Of a stretch of DNA of 12,683 nucleotides, positions 1-6,531 are shown in pieces. The notes beneath the pieces are model-generated. The model was not told where the DNA came from. It saw only the letters and a program-made list of their open reading frames with translations, and made no database searches. Origin of the DNA: an uncultured Acidobacteriota bacterium (GTDB taxonomy: Bacteria; Acidobacteriota; Terriglobia; Terriglobales; Acidobacteriaceae); contig CAILBQ010000643.1 in the NCBI GenBank assembly GCA_903832475.1, positions 1-12,683 on the forward strand, read 5' to 3'. Position numbers and translations under genes: made by a program. Numbering within the stretch: the first letter of the stretch is position 1; the number at the start of each line of letters is the position of its first letter.

Positions 1-242
1 ATCCGTCCACAGACACCGATGAGATCGGCACCACCAATGGGCCGGTGGTGGTCGAAGCCTACGTGAACGATGCGGGACGGGTGTATGACTACCGCATCGT
101 GAACGGTCCAACGGACGTGCAGACCCGGGCGGAGGTCGAGAACTTGCTGCTGTTCGAGGTCTTTGAACCGGCAAAGCTCTTTGGTCAACCGGTTCGTGGT
201 CTGAAAGTGCTGTCGTTCTCGGGAGTTTCGGTGCGCGGGTAG
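1..242 (+). CDS. C-terminal part of a protein with a TonB-C-like domain (5' end outside window)
   Basis: The open frame runs in from the left edge (first full codon at base 3) and stops at TAG 240-242; an internal ATG at 45 is not the real start, because coding continues upstream of it. The visible 79 residues contain VVVEAYVNDAGRVYDYRIV, then NGP, a helix-like stretch and a final strand pair. This follows the pattern of the TonB C-terminal fold (VxVxxxVxxxGxVxxxxVxxGP, helix, FxPA), here with FEVFEPAKLFGQPV. In Acidobacteria such a domain is often found at the end of short membrane-anchored proteins, including zinc-finger anti-sigma-like ones; that part is recollection and the N-terminus is not visible. 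It is convergent with the hydrolase gene, 21 bp away. The domain fold is likely; the cellular role is unknown. Confidence 0.7.
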   Translation, partial: PSTDTDEIGTTNGPVVVEAYVNDAGRVYDYRIVNGPTDVQTRAEVENLLLFEVFEPAKLFGQPVRGLKVLSFSGVSVRG

Positions 243-263
243 CGCTTTGGCTGCGGAAGCCGG

Positions 264-2309
264 TCACTGTGCCGGAAACTTGTAGCCGGTGATCCAATCC
301 CACTCCTGCTTTGAACGCTCCGCCAAGCCGGGAGCGTCTTCGACGAGGATGTAGCGGCCTTTCACCAGATCTGTCAGGGCTTTTTCAAAGGCTGCCCGGT
401 ACTCCGGGTAGCCTTTATAGCGTTCGGCAACGGACTGGCGCGGATCGTGGGCAGCCTGGGCTTCAGCGGCGGTGCGATGCAGGGGGACGAACGATCCCAG
501 GAAGGCGGTGCGCATGGTCGGCGCGCCAATGGCCGGGGAACGCAGGTTCCAGCCGGTGTAGGTGGCGAGCGGCGCGGTGATTTCTGGCAGGCTGACGCCA
601 CCCTGATCGTTGCCATTGGCGTCAACCTGGGGCACGAGAGCGGGATAGCTTCCGACAACCGTGGGCGGCTGCTCGGCGAGGATGCCGGCGCGCCAGTTGG
701 GGCCGAAGTCCAGATCCCAGCCGCTGGTGTTGTCCGCGGGTGGTTTCAGTCCAGGAATCGACGGGAAGGCCAGCTTGTCGAGCGGCACCAGCGTCCCGTC
801 GGCGATTTTCGGATATCGGCTGGGTGGTGGCGCTTCGCCGCTTTGGACCCAAGCATCCATATTGGCGATCATGGCGCGCCAGAACCAGCGAATGGGCAAG
901 GGGCTGGGCAGTTGCTGGCTTTGCCGATCTCCGGTTCCGATCTGCGGAGGAAAGGGAACGGTGAAATGCTGCAGACCCGCGTAAAAATAAATGCGCACAT
1001 TGGGGTCGAGGACCGCGTCGGCTTTGCCGTCCGCGGTGGTGTGGATGAGCGCGGCGGCGCGTCCCCAGTATTCGTAGGAGGTGTGAGAGAGGAAGATTTT
1101 GGGCACGACTTTGGCGGCCCGTGCGGCGTCCAGCAGGCCCTGCTGGCCGTTTTGCGGCTCGTGGGGATCGGTTTCAGGCAGGTCGGTGAAGGGAAAGATG
1201 TCGGTTGGGTAGTCGATCGACGACATGGGCTGGGCGTCGCGGGAGGGTTGGGCAAAGCGGTAGTTGAAGCTGCCGCGGCCGGCGCCGCCCACGTGGGCCA
1301 GTACTCCGTCGAGGGCCATCCGGTTCGCTTCGTCGGCGTTGAACCCCTGATAGAGGAAGTCGCGCAGGAAGCGTCCGCACTGGGATATGCCGGCTGCGTA
1401 GGCCACTTTGACGGGCGCGGTCGCGGCGGGATCGTGCTTCAAGTAAGAGACGAAGTCGCGCACGGCGGCAAAGCCCACGCCGGCGACGACGGGGTCCTGC
1501 ACGGCGTAGACCAGTTCGTAAATCTTGCCGGGACCAAAGCCGGAATCGAGGCGGAGAAAGCGGTCGCTGGGGACGATTTTGCCGTCGACGGTGTGGGCGA
1601 AACTCCATAGCTTGCGCGGCACCGTGATGCGCTTTCCCTGTGGGCTGTCGCGCAGGGTGAGGACGTTTCGTGGGTCGTTGGGATCGGCAACGGGGTATTC
1701 GGTTCCCCCAAGCCGGGTACCCATCACGTGACCAAGGGGGATTTCGTTGCCGGATTCGAACGGGGTAAAGTCGTCCCGAAGGAGGCCGCGGATGTGCTTT
1801 GACTTGTCGCCGTTTTCGTAGGCGATAGGCGCGTGCAGGCGCAGGTTGCCAGGTTGATCGACGACATCCCACTGCCAGCCGAGCGAGGCGAAGGTGAATC
1901 CCTGGCGCAGCAGCCACGCATCGCCCAGCTCTAAATCGTTCGCCGGGTCGCCTTTGCCGCCGTCCACGAGTCCCAGCAGCCCTTTCCCGCCGCGGTTGGG
2001 GATTTCGAGCAGCAGGGCGCCGTTGCTCTTCGAAAGGGGACGCAGCAGGAACAAGTCGGAAGAAAATTCCACCTCACCCTGCGCGTTGCGGGGAGCCTTG
2101 TCCACATCGACGATGACTTTATTGTGGGGGTCAGAGGGGCTGACCGCAAAGTACACGCGGGCGCTGATTTTCTCGTAGGCGGGATGCATGGAGTCCGCGG
2201 CCAGAGGGGTACGCGAAAGCACATCGACCCGCAACACCCGTGCCTGGCCGGGATTCAGAAAGGAGCATAAGAGCGTGGCGAGCAGGAGCACGCGAATGGA
2301 AAGGTTCAT
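264..2309 (-). CDS. secreted alpha/beta hydrolase domain protein (681 aa)
   Basis: A 681-residue protein with a Sec-type signal peptide (residues 1-23: basic N-terminus, LLLATLLCSFL core, likely cleavage after GQA). The body matches, from memory, the large 'alpha/beta hydrolase domain' family (Abhydrolase_10 type) of exported, mostly uncharacterised hydrolases. The nucleophile elbow is G307-I-S309-Q-C-G312, so Ser309 is the likely nucleophile; the elbow has Cys where GxSxG has its last Gly, with Gly one residue later. His448 (in AGLQHFT) is a candidate catalytic His, and Glu413 in SYEYWGR a candidate acid. The N-terminal ~290 residues form a beta-rich region before the catalytic core (NRGGKG at 105-110). 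It starts divergently from the M24 peptidase gene. The substrate cannot be read from sequence; an ester is likely. ATG 2309 is chosen because it gives the signal peptide directly. Confidence 0.9.
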   Translation of the reverse strand: MNLSIRVLLLATLLCSFLNPGQARVLRVDVLSRTPLAADSMHPAYEKISARVYFAVSPSDPHNKVIVDVDKAPRNAQGEVEFSSDLFLLRPLSKSNGALLLEIPNRGGKGLLGLVDGGKGDPANDLELGDAWLLRQGFTFASLGWQWDVVDQPGNLRLHAPIAYENGDKSKHIRGLLRDDFTPFESGNEIPLGHVMGTRLGGTEYPVADPNDPRNVLTLRDSPQGKRITVPRKLWSFAHTVDGKIVPSDRFLRLDSGFGPGKIYELVYAVQDPVVAGVGFAAVRDFVSYLKHDPAATAPVKVAYAAGISQCGRFLRDFLYQGFNADEANRMALDGVLAHVGGAGRGSFNYRFAQPSRDAQPMSSIDYPTDIFPFTDLPETDPHEPQNGQQGLLDAARAAKVVPKIFLSHTSYEYWGRAAALIHTTADGKADAVLDPNVRIYFYAGLQHFTVPFPPQIGTGDRQSQQLPSPLPIRWFWRAMIANMDAWVQSGEAPPPSRYPKIADGTLVPLDKLAFPSIPGLKPPADNTSGWDLDFGPNWRAGILAEQPPTVVGSYPALVPQVDANGNDQGGVSLPEITAPLATYTGWNLRSPAIGAPTMRTAFLGSFVPLHRTAAEAQAAHDPRQSVAERYKGYPEYRAAFEKALTDLVKGRYILVEDAPGLAERSKQEWDWITGYKFPAQ

Positions 2310-2318
2310 CGTCCCCGC

Positions 2319-2324
2319 AGTATA
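2319..2324 (-). promoter_or_regulatory. candidate -10 element (TATACT) for the alpha/beta hydrolase gene
   Basis: On the minus strand TATACT (5 of 6 matches to TATAAT) lies 9 nt before ATG 2309. A transcript from it would have a leader of only a few bases. No -35 match is seen 16-18 nt upstream. It is one of five similar arrangements in this window. Confidence 0.4.
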
Positions 2325-2341
2325 CGGAACGGCCGGCAGGA

Positions 2342-2347
2342 TACATT
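2342..2347 (+). promoter_or_regulatory. candidate -10 element (TACATT) for the M24 peptidase gene
   Basis: TACATT (4 of 6 matches to TATAAT) ends 10 nt before ATG 2358, in an A/T-rich patch of a GC-rich region. The only SD-like AGGA (2338-2341) lies 16 nt from the ATG, too far to serve. A very short or absent leader is implied. It shares a 48-bp divergent region with the hydrolase promoter. Confidence 0.35.
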
Positions 2348-2357
2348 AGAAAAACAT

Positions 2358-3644
2358 ATGCTCAACCGACGCCGTTTCTTCTCCGCCTCTGCAGCCGTGG
2401 CTTCTCTTTCGGCACTTGGGATTTCGACCGAAGCCAGTGCGGAGCCCTCGTCTGCGCTACCGCCGGCGTTGGCGTCGCTGAAGAATCGACGTGCCGAGGC
2501 GCAGCCAATTTCGCAGGAGGAGCGGGAACACCGCTTCGAGCGAGCCCAGCAACTCATGCAGAAGGAACAGATTGCTGCAATTGTCTTGATTGGCGGCACA
2601 TCGGTGGTCTACTTCACCGGGGTACGCTGGTGGAACAGCGAGCGGCTGTTTGTCTGCGTGATTCCTCAGAAGGGCGCGCCGTTTTATGTCTGCCCGTCCT
2701 TTGAAGAGGAGCGCGCGCGGGAGCAGATGCAGCATGCGCCGGGCGGCAGTGCGTCCAAGGTCTACACCTGGCAGGAGGATGAAGATCCCTATGTGCTGGT
2801 GGCGCAGGGGCTCAAGGATCTGGGCCTGACCTCCGGCAAACTTGGGATTGAGGAGCGGGTCACCTTTGTTTTCAGCGACGGCATTCGCAAGGCGCTGCCA
2901 GGATTTGAGGTGGTCAGCGGGACGCCGGTCACGGCCGGCTGCCGGGCGGTGAAGAGTGCCGCCGAGTTGAAACTGATGCAGCTGGCCAACGACGTGACCT
3001 TGCAGGTATACGAAGCGGCGTGGAAATCGGTCAAGCCGGGCATCACCAATCGCCAGGTAAGCGAATGGATCGGCGCGGCCTACGAGCGCGTCGGCTTTCC
3101 CGGCGATGCGAGCTGCCAGGTAGATGCCTATTCCGCGCTGCCCCATGGGTCGATCCAGCCGCAGGAACTGCATGAGGGCAGCCTGGTGCTGATCGACGAC
3201 GGCTGCACAGTGGAAGGGTACGAGTCGGACATCAGCCGCAGTTTCGTGATCGGCAAGGCGACTGCAAAGATGAAACAAGTCTTTGAAACAGTACATCGCG
3301 CGCAGGCAGCGGCCCTGGCGGCGGCGAAACCGGGCGTGGCCTGCGGGGCAGTGGATGCCGCGGCCCGCAAGGTGATCGATGACGCCGGCTTCGGTCCGGG
3401 ATACGCGCACTTTACCCACCGCGTAGGGCACGGCATCGGGATGGATGGCCATGAATGGCCCTACCTGGTGAAGGGAAATCCGACGCTGCTGCAGCCGGGA
3501 ATGACGTTTTCCGATGAGCCGGGAGTGTACCTGCGCGGCGAGTTTGGCATCCGCCTGGAAGACGACATGTACATCACTGAGGATGGCGCAAAGCTGTTCA
3601 CGCCGCAGAGCTTCTCACTGGAAGCGCCGTTCGCCAAAGGCTGA
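2358..3644 (+). CDS. Tat-exported M24 family metallopeptidase (Xaa-Pro peptidase type)
   Basis: A 428-residue protein. The N-terminus NRRRFFSAS followed by an Ala/Leu-rich stretch and ASA (about 20-28) looks like a twin-arginine signal peptide, so the enzyme is probably exported already folded with its metals. Residues ~55-200 form the creatinase/prolidase N-terminal domain (VVYFTGVRWWNSERLF); ~205-425 form the pita-bread M24 domain. The full dimetal set is visible: Asp280 (VLIDDG), Asp291 (ESDISRSF), His358 (HRVGHGIGMDGHE), Glu387 (SDEPGVYL) and Glu401 (IRLEDDM), plus accessory His354 and His365. The 11-residue Asp-Asp spacing equals that of E. coli PepP (D260/D271). It should cleave N-terminal residues next to proline in peptides, probably in the periplasm; exact specificity is unknown. 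The start is fixed by the signal peptide; no SD is present. Confidence 0.93.
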   Translation: MLNRRRFFSASAAVASLSALGISTEASAEPSSALPPALASLKNRRAEAQPISQEEREHRFERAQQLMQKEQIAAIVLIGGTSVVYFTGVRWWNSERLFVCVIPQKGAPFYVCPSFEEERAREQMQHAPGGSASKVYTWQEDEDPYVLVAQGLKDLGLTSGKLGIEERVTFVFSDGIRKALPGFEVVSGTPVTAGCRAVKSAAELKLMQLANDVTLQVYEAAWKSVKPGITNRQVSEWIGAAYERVGFPGDASCQVDAYSALPHGSIQPQELHEGSLVLIDDGCTVEGYESDISRSFVIGKATAKMKQVFETVHRAQAAALAAAKPGVACGAVDAAARKVIDDAGFGPGYAHFTHRVGHGIGMDGHEWPYLVKGNPTLLQPGMTFSDEPGVYLRGEFGIRLEDDMYITEDGAKLFTPQSFSLEAPFAKG

Positions 3645-3705
3645 CCGCACCGGTAAAGTGACGTTTGTTTTCCAGGCCGGTCTTATGTAGGAGCTTCTGC
3701 CGCTT

Positions 3706-3732
3706 CCGCAGGGGAGCCATCTCCCCGTGCGG
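3706..3732 (+). terminator. strong stem-loop downstream of the M24 gene, possible terminator without U-tract
   Basis: CCGCA-GGGGAG (3706-3716) pairs with CTCCCC (3721-3726) and TGCGG (3728-3732), with a 4-base CCAT loop and one bulged G at 3727: 11 base pairs, 9 of them G-C. It lies 61 nt after the M24 stop codon and 35 nt before the next start. No T-run follows on either strand, so it could instead be a processing or stability element. Its right arm can also pair with CCGCAC at 3645-3650. Confidence 0.4.
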
Positions 3733-3735
3733 TCA

Positions 3736-3765
3736 ACGACACCAGCCGGAAAAATGCTCTAGACT
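3736..3765 (+). promoter_or_regulatory. candidate promoter (ACGACA - 18 - TAGACT) for the TPR protein
   Basis: ACGACA at 3736-3741 matches the last four bases of TTGACA. TAGACT at 3760-3765 matches TATAAT at 4 of 6 positions. The spacer is 18 nt. The -10 ends 2 nt before the first of three consecutive ATG codons (3768, 3771, 3774), so transcription would begin at or inside the ATG run. There is no SD sequence. The -35 starts just after the 3706-3732 hairpin. Confidence 0.4.
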
Positions 3766-3767
3766 TC

Positions 3768-5621
3768 ATGATGATGTTTCCACGCAAGATTTTCCGTTTC
3801 GCATTCCTGGCTGCCGTTTGCACCGGGTGGGTAGCTTCGCATTCTGTCTCTCTTTTTGCCCAGAGTGAATCCAGCTCCTCTTCGGAGTCGCTTCCGGCGC
3901 CGGCCAAGGCTGGATCTGGCAGCAAGCAGGCTCCGTCCGGGAAGCCGGGTCAAAGTTCCTCGTCCTCAGGTCCCGCTTACACCCAGGAAAAGGCGCCTGC
4001 GCTGGTCGATCCCTCCGGGGACGCGATCTCGCTGGTCGATTCGGAGACGCTGTTCACCATGGCGGCTGCGCTGAACGCCTGCGGCTATGACGAAGGCCTG
4101 GACGAAAGCGACCCCATCCGCAACCGCATCCGCGAAGAGATGAACCACGCGCTGGCCGCCAGCGAAGATGCGCGGAAGACACGCGACCAGATGTGCCTGT
4201 TCATCGCGCAACACCGCATGACCGGCACGGTCAAAGACATTTCGCAGTACATTTCGCTGGCGCTCTACCTGACGCCGCCGCCCGCGCTGGAGACGGCCGT
4301 TGAATTGCCGGAAATGCCGCCCGATTCTACCCAGGTGGTCGAAATTCTGCCTCTGCTGCGGGATTTCGCCAAGCAGGTCGATCTGCATGGCATCTGGGTG
4401 ACGAGCCGTCGCGGATACGACGACACCGTCAGGAATCTGCATGATCCGCTGACCAACATGATCCTTTCCACCAACTTTTACCTGAAGATGCCGGCCTCCA
4501 CCTACGATGGGCGACGCTTCCTGGTGGTGGTGGAACCGCTGCTCTCGCCCCGCACCATCAACGCGCGCATCTATGGGCCGGATTTTGTGGTGGTGGTGTC
4601 GCCGGTCAACGGCAAGATTCGCATGGACGACGTGCGTCATACCTACCTGCATTACCTGATCGAGCCGCTGCTCTACCAGCGCGCGACGGCCATGGACCGC
4701 TTTCTGCCCATCATGAAGGAGGTCCGCGACGCTCCGCTGGAAGTGCAGTTCCGCACCGACGTGGTTGCGCTCACCATCGAATGCCTGATCAAGGCGGTCG
4801 AGGTGCGCACCATGGATACCGGTATCGCTCCTTACAAGATGCCTTCGGATGCGACCCGGGCCGACTTTGCCCAGGTGGAACACGACAAGGGCGTGGTGCA
4901 GGCCAAAATGGAGCAGGTCCGCCAGGCCAAGCTGCATCACGAAGAAACCCAGGGATTCGTGCTGACACGGTACTTCTACGAGCAGCTCGGCCATTTCGAA
5001 AAAGATCCGGCCAGCCTCAAAGACACCATCGGCGAGCTGGTATACAGCATGGATGTCGACCACGAACAGCATCGGGCACGGCAGATCACGTTTGACCAGC
5101 AGGCGGATCAGGACGTGCTGCGGCGCTCGGCTCCGCGCAAGCTTTCCGGGCTGGACCTGGCGGAAGCGCGCCTGGCAGCGGGCGATTATGCAACAGCGTC
5201 GGCACTGGCGCGACAGTCGCTGAGCATGGCCGGCAAGGCCGATTCGGCGAAAACCGACGCAAACGATACGGGGCGGGCCAATTTCATCCTGGCGCGCACC
5301 GCCGCCATGACCGGGCATCCTGACGAAGCCATCACCGGATTTCAGAAGGCTGCTGCGACGGCGACCGAAACACGCATTGTGGCCTGGTCGCATATTTATC
5401 TAGGCCGCATGGCCGATCTGAACTGCAACCGGGACCAGGCGGTCAGCGAGTACAACGCCGCGCTGGCAGTGCGCGACGGCCAGCAGGATACGCGGCTTGC
5501 CGCGGAGCGCGGGGTCAAGACGGCCTACGCGGTCAAAGGGCATACCTGCGAGGCAGATGCGGATGAAGATGCGGAACCGGCGGGACCTGCGGCCAAGCCG
5601 GCGGCGCCGTCGCCAAACTAG
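3768..5621 (+). CDS. exported TPR-containing protein with a degenerate metallopeptidase-like centre (617 aa)
   Basis: No named family is recognised. A Sec signal peptide spans about 1-32 (PRKIFRFAFLAAVC, cleavage near LFAQ). A Ser/Pro/Gly-rich linker with two SSSSS runs follows (~33-75). A helical domain at ~85-170 contains ALNACGYDEGL and DQMCLF (Cys105, Cys143). The central domain (~185-340) carries strand-like FLVVVEP and FVVVVSP and then RHTYLHYLIEPLLYQ, in which His291-TYL-His295 and Glu299 resemble HExxH with the catalytic Glu replaced by Thr. Residues ~460-570 contain about three TPR-like helical pairs (ARLAAGDYATASALARQSL; ILARTAAMTGHPDEAITGF; YLGRMADLNCNRDQAVSEY), ending in an acidic, Pro/Ala-rich tail. 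It stands alone between two hairpins, so it is probably monocistronic. A periplasmic scaffold or pseudo-enzyme is an inference. The start is one of three tandem ATGs. Confidence 0.85.
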   Translation: MMMFPRKIFRFAFLAAVCTGWVASHSVSLFAQSESSSSSESLPAPAKAGSGSKQAPSGKPGQSSSSSGPAYTQEKAPALVDPSGDAISLVDSETLFTMAAALNACGYDEGLDESDPIRNRIREEMNHALAASEDARKTRDQMCLFIAQHRMTGTVKDISQYISLALYLTPPPALETAVELPEMPPDSTQVVEILPLLRDFAKQVDLHGIWVTSRRGYDDTVRNLHDPLTNMILSTNFYLKMPASTYDGRRFLVVVEPLLSPRTINARIYGPDFVVVVSPVNGKIRMDDVRHTYLHYLIEPLLYQRATAMDRFLPIMKEVRDAPLEVQFRTDVVALTIECLIKAVEVRTMDTGIAPYKMPSDATRADFAQVEHDKGVVQAKMEQVRQAKLHHEETQGFVLTRYFYEQLGHFEKDPASLKDTIGELVYSMDVDHEQHRARQITFDQQADQDVLRRSAPRKLSGLDLAEARLAAGDYATASALARQSLSMAGKADSAKTDANDTGRANFILARTAAMTGHPDEAITGFQKAAATATETRIVAWSHIYLGRMADLNCNRDQAVSEYNAALAVRDGQQDTRLAAERGVKTAYAVKGHTCEADADEDAEPAGPAAKPAAPSPN

Positions 5622-5628
5622 CCCTTTT

Positions 5629-5657
5629 GCCAGGCGTCCTGGCGGCGGGTTGCCCGC
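5629..5657 (+). terminator. two adjacent GC-rich stem-loops after the TPR gene
   Basis: GCCAGG-CGT-CCTGGC (5629-5643) is a perfect 6-bp stem with a 3-nt loop. One base later comes GCGGG-TTG-CCCGC (5645-5657), a 5-bp stem with a 3-nt loop. They lie 7 nt after the TAG of the TPR gene and just before the presumed rnc promoter. There is no T-run downstream; a TTTT lies just before the first stem. Termination is plausible but not shown. Confidence 0.35.
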
Positions 5658-5680
5658 GTAGGGTGAAATTCATCTACCAT
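5650..5680 (+). promoter_or_regulatory. candidate promoter (TTGCCC - 19 - TACCAT) for the rnc operon
   Basis: TTGCCC at 5650-5655 is a partial -35, and TACCAT at 5675-5680 fits TANNNT and ends 5 nt before the rnc ATG at 5686. The 19-nt spacer is longer than ideal, so the -35 is the weak part. The -35 overlaps the loop and right arm of the second hairpin. The GGAAG before the ATG touches it and is too close to act as an SD. Confidence 0.4.
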
Positions 5681-5685
5681 GGAAG

Positions 5686-6531
5686 ATGAGTCGATGGAGT
5701 GTTGAACCAGTGGCCGCAGTCAATGAATTCGCGCCGATCAAGCAATTGGAATCAGCGCTGGGACATTCGTTTTCGCGCCCGGAACTACTGAATCAAGCGC
5801 TCACGCATCGCTCGCAGTCGTACGAACTGGCCATGGAGACTGTGGCGAAGCCAGAGGACGGCGATCGGCAGGATTTTGAACGAACGGATAATGAGCGTCT
5901 GGAGTTTTTGGGTGACGCGATTCTGGGATTGATTGTGGCTGAATTTTTATACGAGAGCTATCCTGGCTGGCAGGAAGGCGAATTGACCCGGCTGCGCGCG
6001 CAGTTGGTGAGCCGCAAGCACATGTGCGAGGTGGCGCAGGCAATTTCGCTGGGCGATCATCTGCGCCTGGGCAAAGGAGAGGACCGCTCCGGTGGCCGAA
6101 AGAAGGGCGCCATCCTGGCCAACGCCATGGAAGCGGTCATTGCCGCCATGTATCTGGATGCATCCCCGGCAGCCGGGCTCGCTGCCGTGAGGAAATTTGC
6201 GCGCAGGTACATCCTGGGCGCGGACGCCGAAAAGCTGGCGCACGATCTGCGGGCAGGAGCGTCCCTGGGAGACCATAAATCGGCTTTGCAGGAGCATTTG
6301 CAGGCGACCCGTGCGGGAGTTCCGGTGTATCGTGTCGAAAGCGAGAGCGGTCCGGACCACCGAAAGCGGTTTCAAGTCGAATTGAGACTGAAGGATGCGG
6401 ACGGTCATCTGGGTGCGCCTCTGGCGCGGGGCGTGGGCGGAACCAAGAAAAAGGCGGAGCAGGAGGCGGCGCGCCGTGCGCTCGCTTCGCTGGACGCGCA
6501 GGATAAAGTCGAGGAGACAGCGGAAGCGTGA
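5686..6531 (+). CDS. rnc: ribonuclease III
   Basis: Double-strand-specific endoribonuclease that processes rRNA precursors and structured mRNAs in the cytoplasm. The 281 residues comprise the RNase III domain (~15-180) and a dsRNA-binding domain (~195-270: DHKSALQEHLQ, then GVGGTKKKAEQEAARRAL). The signature NERLEFLGDAIL is intact: Glu70, Glu73 and Asp77 correspond to E. coli E38, E41 and D45. The second metal-binding stretch reads GAILANAMEAVIAAMYLD: Glu149 matches E117, but Asn146 occupies the position of E. coli D114. About 20 extra residues (~46-67) sit between LTHRS and the signature. The gene heads a same-strand run and overlaps lepB1 by 4 nt. ATG 5686 is taken as start; GTG 5710 with GGAG 11 nt upstream is an alternative. 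Family assignment is secure. Confidence 0.97.
   Translation: MSRWSVEPVAAVNEFAPIKQLESALGHSFSRPELLNQALTHRSQSYELAMETVAKPEDGDRQDFERTDNERLEFLGDAILGLIVAEFLYESYPGWQEGELTRLRAQLVSRKHMCEVAQAISLGDHLRLGKGEDRSGGRKKGAILANAMEAVIAAMYLDASPAAGLAAVRKFARRYILGADAEKLAHDLRAGASLGDHKSALQEHLQATRAGVPVYRVESESGPDHRKRFQVELRLKDADGHLGAPLARGVGGTKKKAEQEAARRALASLDAQDKVEETAEA

Noticed and set aside
447..1610. 387-codon open frame on the plus strand opposite the alpha/beta hydrolase
   Set aside because: It is antisense to a gene with clear family motifs and a signal peptide. Its translation is Gly/Val/Arg-rich without recognisable domains, as expected from an antisense frame in GC-rich DNA.
2457..3452. 331-codon minus-strand frame opposite the M24 peptidase
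   Set aside because: All M24 metal ligands are on the plus strand. The antisense product is low in meaning and rich in Arg, His and Ala.
3665..3868. 67-codon frame across the M24-TPR intergenic region
   Set aside because: It runs through the strong hairpin, overlaps the signal peptide of the TPR protein in another frame, and has no SD or family signal.
4531..4597. Two GTGGTGGTGG-like microsatellites
   Set aside because: They encode VVV/VVVV in predicted beta strands of the TPR protein; codon use explains them.
3966..5393. 475-codon open frame on the minus strand opposite the TPR gene
   Set aside because: The His/Arg/Gln-rich translation has no motif, signal or plausible start context. The opposite strand has a signal peptide and TPR units.
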